From: JABMNT01 sp048262255
GTDB lineage: Bacteria; Pseudomonadota; Alphaproteobacteria; Rhodospirillales; Casp-alpha2
Length of the DNA stretch: 64,000 nt
Assembly: GCA_048262255.1 (NCBI GenBank)
Contig: JBLXFH010000002.1
Location: 868,001 to 932,000, forward strand
Direction: 5' to 3'
Positions 50,324 to 58,855 of the stretch are shown here, in pieces. Within the stretch, counting starts at the first letter, position 1; every line of letters starts with the position of its first letter. A program made the translations under genes and the position numbers. The notes under the pieces are model-generated. The model did no database searches and had not been told where the DNA came from. It was given only the letters and a program-made list of their open reading frames with translations.

Positions 50324-51238
50324 TTAACCAAATTGGGCGCCGGCTTTGAGGCCGGTTTTAGCGGCAAATTCTGTCGACGTGATTTTTTTGTCATCATGGG
50401 GTTTTACCCGCATGATCCGGATGCCGCCGCCGTTCGCTGCCACCGTAATTCCCTCATCGGAAACATCGGTCACTTCACCCGGCTTTCCGCTGGCACCCAC
50501 TTTCATGCAATCAAAAATCTTCAACTCGTCCCCGTCATACGTGGTCCATGCGCCGGGCTGCGGATTGGTACCACGGATCAAATTGTAGACATCAGCAACC
50601 GGTTTCGACCAGTCGATCTCGGCATCGGCCTTGCGACACCAGCTCTCATAGGTCGCCAGGGATTCGTCTTGAACAATGCGCGGGGGATCACCCGCCTTGA
50701 CCAGTTCGATGGCTTCCAGAACGGCTTGGATTCCAAGCGGGAAAATTTTGTCGAAATAAACAGAACCCAGGGTGTCATCGGGGCCGATATCAATATGCTT
50801 CTGCAACAGGATTTCGCCTTCATCCAGGCCGTCATCCGGCCAGAAAATGGTCAAGCCCGACTTGGTTGCGCCGCCGATGATCGGCCAGTTGATTGAACTG
50901 GGGCCGCGGTGTTTGGGCAATAGAGACGGATGAAAACAGATCGAGCCGTGTGTCGGTATGTCGCGCGCTTCTTCCGGCACGAAAATAATCACATAGGCCA
51001 TAACGCACAGATCGGCTTTCAGTGCTCTTATTTCATCGAGAATATCGGCGTCCTTGAAATTTGCCGGCTGATAGATCGGCAGGCCTTTTTCCAGAGCAAA
51101 TGTCTTGATGGGGTCAACCGGTTTTCCTTCCTTGTCCGGCGCGCAATAAACGGCAACAACTTCGTCCTCGCCCTTTTCCAAAATGGCTTCCAGTGCTGAC
51201 TTCCCAAAGGCCTGCTGGCCCATGACGATTAACCGCAT
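50324..51238 (-). CDS. Formyltransferase-fold protein, 10-formyl-THF hydrolase domain-like
   Basis: A 304-aa two-domain protein. The N-terminal formyltransferase fold has FHPSLLPKHRGPSSINWPIIGG (His103) and the catalytic Asp in IFWPDDGLDEGEILLQKHIDIGPDD. The C-terminal Fmt-like domain begins at about 205 (INPWDS-like IDWSKPVADVYNLIRGTNPQPGAWTTYDGD). It resembles the hydrolase part of 10-formyl-THF dehydrogenase (FDH/ALDH1L1) more than Met-tRNA formyltransferase, notably in the PDK-x-GKPVDP and GASSINW-like regions. Its place between frc and fhs suggests it handles formyl-THF or formyl-CoA in oxalate metabolism. A housekeeping fmt role is unlikely. Confidence 0.8.
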   Translation of the reverse strand: MRLIVMGQQAFGKSALEAILEKGEDEVVAVYCAPDKEGKPVDPIKTFALEKGLPIYQPANFKDADILDEIRALKADLCVMAYVIIFVPEEARDIPTHGSICFHPSLLPKHRGPSSINWPIIGGATKSGLTIFWPDDGLDEGEILLQKHIDIGPDDTLGSVYFDKIFPLGIQAVLEAIELVKAGDPPRIVQDESLATYESWCRKADAEIDWSKPVADVYNLIRGTNPQPGAWTTYDGDELKIFDCMKVGASGKPGEVTDVSDEGITVAANGGGIRIMRVKPHDDKKITSTEFAAKTGLKAGAQFG

Positions 51239-51265
51239 CGTCTGTTCTCCCTTATCTATGACGCC

Positions 51266-52513
51266 CTATACGGCGCCGAGTTCTTTTGCTTCAGCAATGT
51301 CCGCATCAGACATGCCCAATACCTGTTTTAAAATTTCGTCCGTGTGCTCGCCCAACAGCGGTGAGCGTTTCACATCGGCGGGCGATGCGGACAACTTGAT
51401 CGGGTTGCCGACCGTCAGATACTTGCCGCGCTCCGGATGATCCACTTCAACAACCGTCCCGGTCTTGCGCAACGATTGATCTTCAGCAATTTCTTTCATA
51501 CTCAAAATCGGACCGACCGGAATGTTAAGCGGATTGCAGATATCCATGACCTCGAACTTTGTCTTGGTCATGGTCCAGTCTTCAATGGCACCAAAGATTT
51601 CGTTCAGGCGCGGCAGACGATCCACCGGCTTGGCGTAATCGGGATGGTCTTTCCATTCGACCTTGCCAATGACGTCGCAGATGTTTTTCCAGACGGCGGC
51701 CTGTGTAATGAAATAGGTGTAGGCATCAGGATCCGTCTCCCAGCCTTTGCATTTCAGAATGCGGCCCGGCTGCCCGCCACCGGAATCGTTGCCAGCGCGT
51801 GGCGTTGCCTCGCCAAAAGGAATGCCTTCGCCAAATTGGGAATATTCTTCCAGCGGCCCATGCTCAAGGCGTTGCTGGTCACGCAATTTGACGCGACACA
51901 GGTTTAGAACGCTGTCCTGCATGGCGCATTCCACGCGTTGCCCCAGCCCCGATTTCTCGCGGTGGAACAGGGCAGTGACAATGCCCAACGCCAAATGCAA
52001 TCCAGTTCCCGAATCACCAATCTGTGCACCGGTGACCATGGGTGTACCACCCAACTCGCCTGTCGTTGACGCCGAACCACCCGCACACTGGGCAACGTTT
52101 TCATAAACCTTGCATTCGGCAAACGGTCCCGGGCCAAACCCCTTAACCGATGCATAAATCATGCGTGGATTGATTTTTTGAATGTTGTCCCAGCCGAAGC
52201 CCATGCGGTCCAGCGCGCCCGGCGCAAAGTTCTCGACCATCACGTCGCATTCCTTGATCAGGCGGGTAAAAATCTCTTTGCCCTTTTCGCCCTTCGTATT
52301 CAGTGTAACGCTGCGCTTGTTGTGGTTCAGCATGGTGAAATACAGGCTGTCTACATCCGGGATATCCCGCAACTGACCACGCGTCGCATCACCGACACCG
52401 GGCCGTTCAACCTTGATCACATCCGCGCCAAACCAGGCCAGCAACTGCGTGCAGGTCGGTCCGGACTGAACATGGGTCATATCAAGTATTTTTACGCCTT
52501 CGAGAGCTTTCAT
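51266..52513 (-). CDS. frc: Formyl-CoA:oxalate CoA-transferase
   Basis: Class III CoA-transferase that moves CoA from formyl-CoA to oxalate. The ATG at 52513 with GGAG 6 bases upstream gives 415 aa starting MKALEGVKILDMTHVQSGPTCTQLLAWFGADVIKVERPG. The catalytic Asp is Asp167 in TGAQIGDSGTGLHLALG, matching the family motif. SLYFTMLNHNKRSVTLN and the EYSQFGEGIPFGEATPRAGNDSGGGQPG region are typical of Frc. The partner decarboxylase gene lies 40 bp upstream. Confidence 0.93.
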   Translation of the reverse strand: MKALEGVKILDMTHVQSGPTCTQLLAWFGADVIKVERPGVGDATRGQLRDIPDVDSLYFTMLNHNKRSVTLNTKGEKGKEIFTRLIKECDVMVENFAPGALDRMGFGWDNIQKINPRMIYASVKGFGPGPFAECKVYENVAQCAGGSASTTGELGGTPMVTGAQIGDSGTGLHLALGIVTALFHREKSGLGQRVECAMQDSVLNLCRVKLRDQQRLEHGPLEEYSQFGEGIPFGEATPRAGNDSGGGQPGRILKCKGWETDPDAYTYFITQAAVWKNICDVIGKVEWKDHPDYAKPVDRLPRLNEIFGAIEDWTMTKTKFEVMDICNPLNIPVGPILSMKEIAEDQSLRKTGTVVEVDHPERGKYLTVGNPIKLSASPADVKRSPLLGEHTDEILKQVLGMSDADIAEAKELGAV

Positions 52514-52553
52514 TGAGCACTCCATATGTATGAGTTGAATAGATTCCGCCCGG

Positions 52554-54272
52554 TCATTTTTTTGAGACAACGCTTTGCGGGTTAAGATTGCCAATGCGAC
52601 CGCTTTCGGTGCCGGCGTTTTCATCAATCACAGCATTGATCAGGGTCGGTTTGCCGGAAGCCAGGGCCTCATTCACAGCACGCGCCAGATCATCAGGTGA
52701 CGTGGCATTCACACCAACGCCGCCAAAAGCTTCCATCATTTTGTCGTAACGGGCATCTTTAACAAAGACGGTCGGTGCTACGTCTGCACTTCCCGATGTG
52801 TTGACATCCGTTCCGCGGTAAATGCCGTTGTTGTTAAAGACGACCACGCAAACCGGCAGGTTGTAACGGCAGATGGTTTCGATTTCCATGCCGGAAAAAC
52901 CAAAGGCACTGTCGCCTTCAATGGCCAGAACCGGAAGGCCTGTTTCTACAGCGGCGCCGATCGCCTGCCCCATGCCAATCCCCATGACACCCCAGGTCCC
53001 GACATCCAGGCGTTTGCGCGGCTTGTACATATCGATAATGCTGCGGGCGAAATCGAGGGTGTTTGCCCCTTCATTGACCAGAATGACTTCCGGGTTGTCT
53101 TTGACAATCGTCCGCAAAGCCCCCAGCGCCCCGTGATAATCCATCGGCACATTGTTGTTCTGCAAACGCGGCGCCATCCGGCCGATATTGCTTTCGACCT
53201 TTTCCTTGATCGCGTTGGTCCACTCCGCTGGTGGCGCTTTCCAGTCGTCGCCCATGCGCTCAAGGAATGCCGAAACGCAGGAACCGATATCGCCAACCAC
53301 AGGAGCTGCAATCTCAACGTTGCTATCCATTTCCTTTGGCTCAATATCGATCTGGATAAATTTCTTGGAACCCGGCTCGCCCCAGCTCTTGCCTTTGCCG
53401 TGAGACAGAAGCCAGTTCAAACGGGCCCCGATCATAACCACGACATCAGCCTCTTTAAGTGCCAATGAACGCGCAGGTCCGGCAGACTGAGGGTGAGTAT
53501 CCGGCAACAATCCCTTAGCCATACTCATGGGCAGATAGGGAATTCCACTCTTTTCAACAAATGCACGAATGTCGTCATCGGCTTGCGCGTAGGCGGCACC
53601 CTTACCGAAAATGATCAAAGGACGCTTCGCTGTTTTCAGCAAATCCATGGCCCGGGTCACCGATTCTGGCGCCGGGATCTGGCTCGGCGCAGGGTCAATA
53701 ACTTTGACCAGCGACTTGGCACCGGCTTCCGCATTCATGACCTGGCCGAACAATTTGGCCGGCAAGTCCAGATAAACGCCGCCCGGACGACCGGAAACCG
53801 CAGCCCGAATGGCGCGTGCAATGCCGATACCGATGTCTTCCGCGTGCAGAACCCGGAACGCGGCTTTACACAGTGGCTTGGCGATAGCCAGTTGGTCCAT
53901 CTCTTCATAGTCGCCTTGCTGCAAATCAACAATTTCACGCTCGGATGAACCACTGATCAGGATCATCGGGAAACAGTTTGTTGTGGCGTGGGCCAGCGCC
54001 GTCAGGCCGTTCAGAAAACCAGGCGCTGAAACCGTCAGGCAGATGCCCGGTTTTTTTGTCAGATAACCGGCGATGGCAGCGGCATAGCCGGCATGCTGTT
54101 CATGGCGAAAGGAAAGAACGCGAATCCCTTCGGATTGGGCAATCCGCCCAAAATCCGTAATCGGAATGCCGGGCACACCGTAAATGGTATTGAGATCATT
54201 GAGCTTCAGCGCATCAATGATGAGGTGGAAACCGTCGGTGAGTTGTTCTGTTTCGGTGGCCGAATCTGCCAT
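52554..54272 (-). CDS. oxc: Oxalyl-CoA decarboxylase
   Basis: ThDP enzyme converting oxalyl-CoA to formyl-CoA and CO2. Length 572 aa. Seen: NTIYGVPGIPITDFGRIAQSEGIRVLSFRHEQHAGYAAAIAGYLTKKPGICLTVSAPGFLNG (ThDP Glu within the region, typical oxc sequence), AFGFSGMEIETICRYNLPVCVVVFNNNGIYRGTD (ThDP-Mg motif), and a C-terminal NPQSVVSKK tail. GAGGG precedes the ATG. It is directly downstream of its presumed GntR regulator (17 bp). Confidence 0.95.
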   Translation of the reverse strand: MADSATETEQLTDGFHLIIDALKLNDLNTIYGVPGIPITDFGRIAQSEGIRVLSFRHEQHAGYAAAIAGYLTKKPGICLTVSAPGFLNGLTALAHATTNCFPMILISGSSEREIVDLQQGDYEEMDQLAIAKPLCKAAFRVLHAEDIGIGIARAIRAAVSGRPGGVYLDLPAKLFGQVMNAEAGAKSLVKVIDPAPSQIPAPESVTRAMDLLKTAKRPLIIFGKGAAYAQADDDIRAFVEKSGIPYLPMSMAKGLLPDTHPQSAGPARSLALKEADVVVMIGARLNWLLSHGKGKSWGEPGSKKFIQIDIEPKEMDSNVEIAAPVVGDIGSCVSAFLERMGDDWKAPPAEWTNAIKEKVESNIGRMAPRLQNNNVPMDYHGALGALRTIVKDNPEVILVNEGANTLDFARSIIDMYKPRKRLDVGTWGVMGIGMGQAIGAAVETGLPVLAIEGDSAFGFSGMEIETICRYNLPVCVVVFNNNGIYRGTDVNTSGSADVAPTVFVKDARYDKMMEAFGGVGVNATSPDDLARAVNEALASGKPTLINAVIDENAGTESGRIGNLNPQSVVSKK

Positions 54273-54289
54273 TTCTTGTGTCCCTCTGT

Positions 54290-54997
54290 CTAATCCAAAT
54301 AGCCGACATGGGTGTCGACATGTTTTGCTAAATTAAATGTATGTTCGCGGACAAGTTCTGCCGCCAATTCCGTATCTCTGTTCTCCAGCGCCTCAACGAT
54401 ATGCAGATGGTCGACAATCGAGCGCTGGGCTCTGTCCTCTTCAGCAATGGTGCGCGCCCGGATCGAGCGCATGTGAATGAACAAATTGTCGGCCGTATCA
54501 CAGATCAACTGGTTACCACTCATCCGAAGGATGGCTTGGTGAAAGTTGATGTTGTTTTCAGAATACTCATCGATATGGTCATCCACCTGTCCTTCGGAAT
54601 AACTCGTCAACAAGGCACGCAGAGACGATATTTCTTCGTCAGACGCATAGATTGTTATGAGCCGCGCTGCCATGCTTTCAAGCGCCGCCCAGACGGTCAG
54701 CATCTCGAGAATTTCAGCCTTTGATTTCCGTACGATATAGACGCCGCGTCGCGGGACGATCGCCACCAGACCTTCCTGCTCCAGACGCGCCAGCGCTTCA
54801 CGGACGGGTGTGCGGCTGATCGACAACTGCTCGGACAAGCGACGCTCGTCGAGCCGCAATTCGGCATCGTCGGCATAGATATTCATGGACGTGATCGCAT
54901 CTTTGAGGGAATCATAGATTCTGTCTTTCAGGCTGAAACCTGTGTCAATCGGCCCAACAGACAATTCCGTCGACATTTCCCGACGTTTCAAAGACAT
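54290..54997 (-). CDS. GntR/FadR-family (FCD) regulator of the oxalate operon
   Basis: The ATG at 54997 (AAGG 8 bases upstream) gives 235 aa; upstream in-frame ATGs would extend the frame over its own operator. The winged helix is at about 15-85 (LKDRIYDSLKDAITSMNIY, RLDERRLSEQLSISRTPVREALARLEQEGLVAIVPRRGVYIV). The FCD domain (90-225) has MLTVWAALESMAARLI, NINFHQAILRMSGNQLI and HIVEALENRDTELAAELVREHTFNLAKHV, with metal or ligand Asp/His positions. It probably senses oxalate or an oxalate-derived acyl-CoA and binds the 31-bp palindrome 68 bp upstream and the related site before tctC. Confidence 0.88.
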   Translation of the reverse strand: MSLKRREMSTELSVGPIDTGFSLKDRIYDSLKDAITSMNIYADDAELRLDERRLSEQLSISRTPVREALARLEQEGLVAIVPRRGVYIVRKSKAEILEMLTVWAALESMAARLITIYASDEEISSLRALLTSYSEGQVDDHIDEYSENNINFHQAILRMSGNQLICDTADNLFIHMRSIRARTIAEEDRAQRSIVDHLHIVEALENRDTELAAELVREHTFNLAKHVDTHVGYLD

Positions 54998-55064
54998 GTA
55001 ACCGACCTTTTCTTCTTGAACCCGCTGAAATTTATGGAATTCATCACGGGCCATGTTCCCCAAT

Positions 55065-55095
55065 GTATTCGTGGTATACTGTATACCACGAATAC
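55065..55095. promoter_or_regulatory. 31-bp perfect palindromic operator upstream of the oxalate GntR gene
   Basis: GTATTCGTGGTATAC (55065-55079), a central T, and GTATACCACGAATAC (55081-55095) form a perfect 15-bp inverted repeat. The core GTGGTATACTGTATACCAC (55071-55089) contains the T-G-G-T-A-T-N-A-T-A-C-C-A type half-sites bound by FCD-type GntR proteins. It lies 68 bp before the regulator start, so the gntR-oxc-frc operon is probably autoregulated. Confidence 0.82.
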
Positions 55096-55150
55096 CGTCA
55101 ATTACTAGCATGCTTCCAATAGGCATAAATGTGGCTCCCGATTACAGGCC

Positions 55151-56674
55151 TCAAGCAGCCTGTTCGGGGTCCTGTTTTCCCTTAAGCCGGGCCTTCAGCA
55201 TGCCGAAGGCTGGCATCAGCAGGAGCAAAATCGCAACAACCATAATCGCCCCGGAAATCGGGCGTTCGAAGAACACCATAATATCGCCATGCGAACCGAT
55301 CAGAGACTGACGCATGGTCGGCTCCGCAATGGGACCCAAAACAATCGCCAGGACAGCCGGGGCAAGCGGATAATCCAGTTTACGCATCAGATAACCAACA
55401 ACACCAAACAGCAGCATCAGCCAGACGTCGTGCATATCCTGCGTTGGCACATAACCGCCGACAACGCACAGACAGAAGATGATGGGCGCCAATATGGTGA
55501 ATGGCATTTTCAGAACCTGAATAAAGGCCGGAATGAACGCAATATTGATCAATACGGCAAACAGGTTTGCTGCGTAGAGGCTGGCGATCAGGCCCCAGAC
55601 AAAATCCGAGTGATTGACAAACAGGAGCGGTCCGGGCTCAAGACCCCAGATGACCATACCGCCCAACAGGATCGCCGTTGTCGGAGAACCTGGAATGCCC
55701 AACGTCAACATAGGCAACATTGAGCCCGTGGAAGCGGCGTTATTGGCCGCTTCGGGAGCAACAACACCGGCAACATTCCCTTTGCCGAAACTCTTCGGGT
55801 CTTTTGAAGTCGATTTTGCAATCCCGTACGCCATAAGCGCTCCCGGTGTTGCACCGGCGGCCGGCAAAATCCCGACAAAATAGCCGAGGACCGACCCCAT
55901 AAGCATGGTTTTCCAGGTTCCAAGCAATTCTTTCAGCGCAGCAAAGGTCCGCGCCACAGTCACGGTTGCTTCCGACATCTGAACGCTGCCTTTAGAAACC
56001 TCAACCGTCCACAGCATTTCACCAATTCCATAGATACCAATCGCCAGAACCAGGAAGTTGATGCCATGGAAGAAACCGGGCAAATCGAAGAAGATCAGGC
56101 GAGGCTCGCCACTGATGATATCAAGGCCAACAGCGCTCAGGGCCAGACCGATGAAGATCGAGAAAAAGGTTTTGGGAATATCGTCGCCACCCAGCCCGAC
56201 GAATGTCGCAAAGGCCAGGAGCATCAATGCAAACTGTTCCGGCGGACCAAACGCCAAGGCCACATCGGCCAAAGGCGGGGCAAACAAGGTGAACAGGATA
56301 ATTGAAATTGTACCACCAACAAAAGAGGCGACAGCTGCGGCGATCAAGGCCTTATCTGCCTGACCTTTCAGGGCCAGCGGCCGACCGTCGAAAGTTGTCG
56401 CAACAGCCGTCGAAGCTCCGGGAATTCCCAGCATGACCGAACTGATGGCGCCGCCGTACATAGCGCCGTAATAGATTGCGGCCAGGAAGATAACGGCCGA
56501 CGTCGGTGGAACCAGAAACGTCATTGGCAGCAAAATCGCCACACCATTGACGGAACCCAGCCCCGGCATAGCGCCAATAAAAAGGCCAACCGTACAGCCA
56601 AAGATAACAAGGCCCAGATTCAGCGGCTCAAACGCGACCACAAAGCCGCCCAAAAGGAGGTCTAGAATTTCCAT
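55151..56674 (-). CDS. tctA: Tripartite tricarboxylate transporter large permease TctA
   Basis: A 507-aa integral membrane protein with about 11-12 helices. The N-terminal signature LGLVIFGCTVGLFIGAMPGLGSVNGVAILLPMTF and the second motif GNVAGVVAPEAANNAASTGSMLPMLTLGIPGSPTTAILLGGM are characteristic of TctA. It forms the H+ or Na+-driven carboxylate importer with TctB and the binding protein TctC. Because the tctC promoter carries the oxalate regulator's operator, oxalate or a related dicarboxylate is the likely substrate. Confidence 0.93.
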   Translation of the reverse strand: MEILDLLLGGFVVAFEPLNLGLVIFGCTVGLFIGAMPGLGSVNGVAILLPMTFLVPPTSAVIFLAAIYYGAMYGGAISSVMLGIPGASTAVATTFDGRPLALKGQADKALIAAAVASFVGGTISIILFTLFAPPLADVALAFGPPEQFALMLLAFATFVGLGGDDIPKTFFSIFIGLALSAVGLDIISGEPRLIFFDLPGFFHGINFLVLAIGIYGIGEMLWTVEVSKGSVQMSEATVTVARTFAALKELLGTWKTMLMGSVLGYFVGILPAAGATPGALMAYGIAKSTSKDPKSFGKGNVAGVVAPEAANNAASTGSMLPMLTLGIPGSPTTAILLGGMVIWGLEPGPLLFVNHSDFVWGLIASLYAANLFAVLINIAFIPAFIQVLKMPFTILAPIIFCLCVVGGYVPTQDMHDVWLMLLFGVVGYLMRKLDYPLAPAVLAIVLGPIAEPTMRQSLIGSHGDIMVFFERPISGAIMVVAILLLLMPAFGMLKARLKGKQDPEQAA

Positions 56675-56735
56675 TTAAGTCTCACCCATTTAACGCGCAC
56701 ATCGGCGCATATTGATTTTATTGCGCAGAACCGGA

Positions 56736-57233
56736 CTACAGAAAAATATCATAGAGCGGATAGAATAAGGGCTCTGTGAACCCTTTGGGCAGTGACTTCA
56801 GCAAAGCGATCTCAAAGAAGAGAAACGTCACAACCGGAGTCACCATGGCAACGCTTGCGACCAGCCGCCAGGAATGGCGGCCCAAATACCGCATATAAAA
56901 CATCAGGAATAACGGCAAAGAGAAATAAACGCCGATGATGTGCACGGCACCGATCATTAACGTTAATGAACCCGCAATCATAACGAACATTCTTAACGTG
57001 TCTTTGTCCATATAAGGATCAGTTGATTGCGACGGCGGGCTGGTTCTTCGCCACCAGCGGAAAATTATTGCCGCGCAGCAGACAAGCATTCCAGCTCCCA
57101 GCCAGAAGGGGAATGCCCCGGCACCCGGACCTGACCCGCGGATCCAGCCGACGGGAAGCTCCGCACTTTTCATCATCAGATAGACGGAGAAGGCCGCCAT
57201 ACATATCGCCATAACCAATTCAGCAGCTCGCAT
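56736..57233 (-). CDS. tctB: Tripartite tricarboxylate transporter small permease TctB
   Basis: A 165-aa protein with four helices (LVMAICMAAFSVYLMM, FPFWLGAGMLVCCAAIIFRWW, MFVMIAGSLTLMIGAVHIIGVYFSLPLFLMFYM, LVASVAMVTPVVTFLFFEIALL). G-x-G-P-G-x-F-P is seen as GSGPGAGAFPFW, the TctB hallmark. GGAGG lies upstream of the ATG. It is followed by tctA after 61 bp. Confidence 0.88.
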   Translation of the reverse strand: MRAAELVMAICMAAFSVYLMMKSAELPVGWIRGSGPGAGAFPFWLGAGMLVCCAAIIFRWWRRTSPPSQSTDPYMDKDTLRMFVMIAGSLTLMIGAVHIIGVYFSLPLFLMFYMRYLGRHSWRLVASVAMVTPVVTFLFFEIALLKSLPKGFTEPLFYPLYDIFL

Positions 57234-57289
57234 GATCGCCTCCTCCGCGTTCTCTAAGCTTTGTTCTTAACGTATAATGAAACGTCGGG

Positions 57290-58291
57290 TTACTTGATGT
57301 CGCCCGTGGCTTTTAACAGTTCACGATGCTTCTCACGCTCTTCGACGAAGTAGCGAGTCAGTTCAACACCGGTCAGCCAGCCAGGAATCAAGCCCTTGCT
57401 GTTCATATAGTCCTGCCACTCTTTGGTCTCGTAGACTTTCTTGAAGACACCCTCATAGAAAGCCTGCGCATCGACAGAAATATCAGCTGGCGCAACAACG
57501 GAGCGCTGCATGTAGTAGACCATGTCATCGCCGTAACCGAGTTCCTTGAAAGATGGAATCTTTGCAAAGGGACCCTTCAGTTTTCCAGGAGGTGTGAAGC
57601 TCGCCAAAGGACGTGACTTGCCTGCAGCAAAAAAGCCTGCCTGCTCGGAAGGGTTGTTGACGGTTGAATTGATGTGATTACCAATCAATTCTTTAGCAAC
57701 CGTTCCGCCCCCTTTGTAGGGGATGTAGGTCATTTTGATGTCGAATTTCTTTTGCAGCATAGCTGTTACCAAAGAATCTTCGGCACCTTTACCCGTTCCG
57801 CCCATTTTCCAGGCATCTGCACCAGCAGCTTTAACCGCTTTCACATAATCATCAACGGTCTTGATATCGGTATCGGCATTCACCCAAAGCTGGAAGGTAT
57901 CTTCCGCCATACGGGTAATTGGCGTGAATGTCTGAATATCAACACCCAAACCCGGTTGACGTAAAGGTGTGGTGTAGAGGCTGTTGAGTGTCGCCATGAT
58001 CACATAAGGATCACCGGACTTGGCTTTCAGATAGCTCAGGGCTTCGGCACCGGAGCCGCCGCCTTTGTTCACCGGAATAAAAGGCTTTGGTGACAGCTTG
58101 TGCTTTTCAATGAGGCTTTGAATAAAGCGGGCAAGCTTATCTGCACCACCGCCTTTACCAGCCATAATCACAAACTCAACGGGCTTTCTTGGCTCCCATG
58201 CAGCCTTTGCAGATTTGCTATCCGCAAAACTTCCGAGCCCGACGCCAATTGCGACGCCCAAGCTCAATAACGATACGCCTAACTTTTTCAT
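57290..58291 (-). CDS. tctC: Tripartite tricarboxylate transporter binding protein TctC
   Basis: A 333-aa periplasmic binding protein. The ATG at 58291 has GGGAG 6 bases upstream. The signal peptide is KKLGVSLLSLGVAIGVGLGSFADSKSAKA. The mature protein has AAWEPRKPVEFVIMAGKGGGADKLARFIQ (the P-x-G-x-G-x-x-D motif region that binds carboxylates by bridging waters), SLYTTPLRQPGLGVDIQTFTPITRM, and MGGTGKGAEDSLVTAML. It is the first gene of the tctCBA operon. Its promoter region carries the oxalate-type operator, so it probably binds oxalate. Confidence 0.92.
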   Translation of the reverse strand: MKKLGVSLLSLGVAIGVGLGSFADSKSAKAAWEPRKPVEFVIMAGKGGGADKLARFIQSLIEKHKLSPKPFIPVNKGGGSGAEALSYLKAKSGDPYVIMATLNSLYTTPLRQPGLGVDIQTFTPITRMAEDTFQLWVNADTDIKTVDDYVKAVKAAGADAWKMGGTGKGAEDSLVTAMLQKKFDIKMTYIPYKGGGTVAKELIGNHINSTVNNPSEQAGFFAAGKSRPLASFTPPGKLKGPFAKIPSFKELGYGDDMVYYMQRSVVAPADISVDAQAFYEGVFKKVYETKEWQDYMNSKGLIPGWLTGVELTRYFVEEREKHRELLKATGDIK

Positions 58292-58410
58292 AATAGTCTC
58301 CCATTTTGTGTCATTACCACCCCGCCGCAATTTTTTTGCGATTAAACGAGGGACGCCAATACAAACAATCCAAAGCCTGTTTACACTTTAAATTGTTGAC
58401 GCCATGCTTC

Positions 58411-58429
58411 GTGGCATTTGGTATACCAC
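58411..58429. promoter_or_regulatory. Second copy of the oxalate GntR operator, upstream of tctC
   Basis: GTGGCATTTGGTATACCAC aligns over its whole 19 bp with the core of the palindrome at 55071-55089: 15 of 19 identical, with the right half 9 of 9. It is 120 bp before the tctC start. The shared site ties transporter and catabolic operon to one regulator. No similar site was noticed elsewhere in intergenic DNA of the window. Confidence 0.65.
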
Positions 58430-58578
58430 CAGATTATAGCCACAACTTTTTTACGGGCACAATCTATTTTGAAGAGATTCTTAGAAAAACCGGTTTAATT
58501 GTCGAAAAAGACGACTGGCTTCAACTGTCGCACAATGCCCTAATCCTTTGGAATGCAATTGCAATCTTCATCCTCGAC

Positions 58579-58617
58579 GAAAAAAACCTAACGATCGTTC
58601 ATCATTGGTTTTTTTTC
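58579..58617 (-). terminator. Terminator downstream of ccoS
   Basis: GAAAAAAACC (58579-58588) and GGTTTTTTTTC (58607-58617) flank an 18-nt loop that itself contains the palindrome AACGATCGTT. On the minus strand it reads as a stem followed by seven Ts, suited to ending the cco operon 35 bp after ccoS. The same structure also has a T-run on the plus strand. The rest of the 360-bp gap 58292-58651 holds only the operator listed separately. Confidence 0.55.
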
Positions 58618-58651
58618 AGCGCCATCGGAAATCTAACAGGAATCAGCCTAA

Positions 58652-58852
58652 TTACTTGTCGTTCCGTTTTTGGAATCCAGATGAGACCGGGCCTTCTTCA
58701 GCAGTATTCTCATCCGAGTCGTCATTCAGAATCCGCATAGCGGCACCATCCAAATCCTCAAACTGACCCGAGCGCAATGCCCACAAAAAACCACCCAACC
58801 CCAGGAACCCTAAAAAAAGCGCTGCCGGTATCAGATAAACCAGAACTTCCAT
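58652..58852 (-). CDS. ccoS: cbb3 oxidase assembly protein CcoS
   Basis: A 66-aa protein needed for cofactor insertion into cbb3 oxidase. MEVLVYLIPAALFLGFLGLGGFLWALRSGQFEDLDGAAMRILNDD shows the single helix and the W-x-x-x-x-G-Q-F/Y-D-D-L-x-G-x-x-x-x-I-L signature. AAAGGG precedes the ATG. It starts 3 bp after the ccoI stop and ends the operon. Confidence 0.93.
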   Translation of the reverse strand: MEVLVYLIPAALFLGFLGLGGFLWALRSGQFEDLDGAAMRILNDDSDENTAEEGPVSSGFQKRNDK

Positions 58853-58855
58853 CGT

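Noticed and set aside
58306..58740. 144-codon plus-strand frame between tctC and ccoS
   Set aside because: It overlaps an operator, a terminator-like hairpin and the ccoS gene, and its translation has no recognisable domain or ribosome site.
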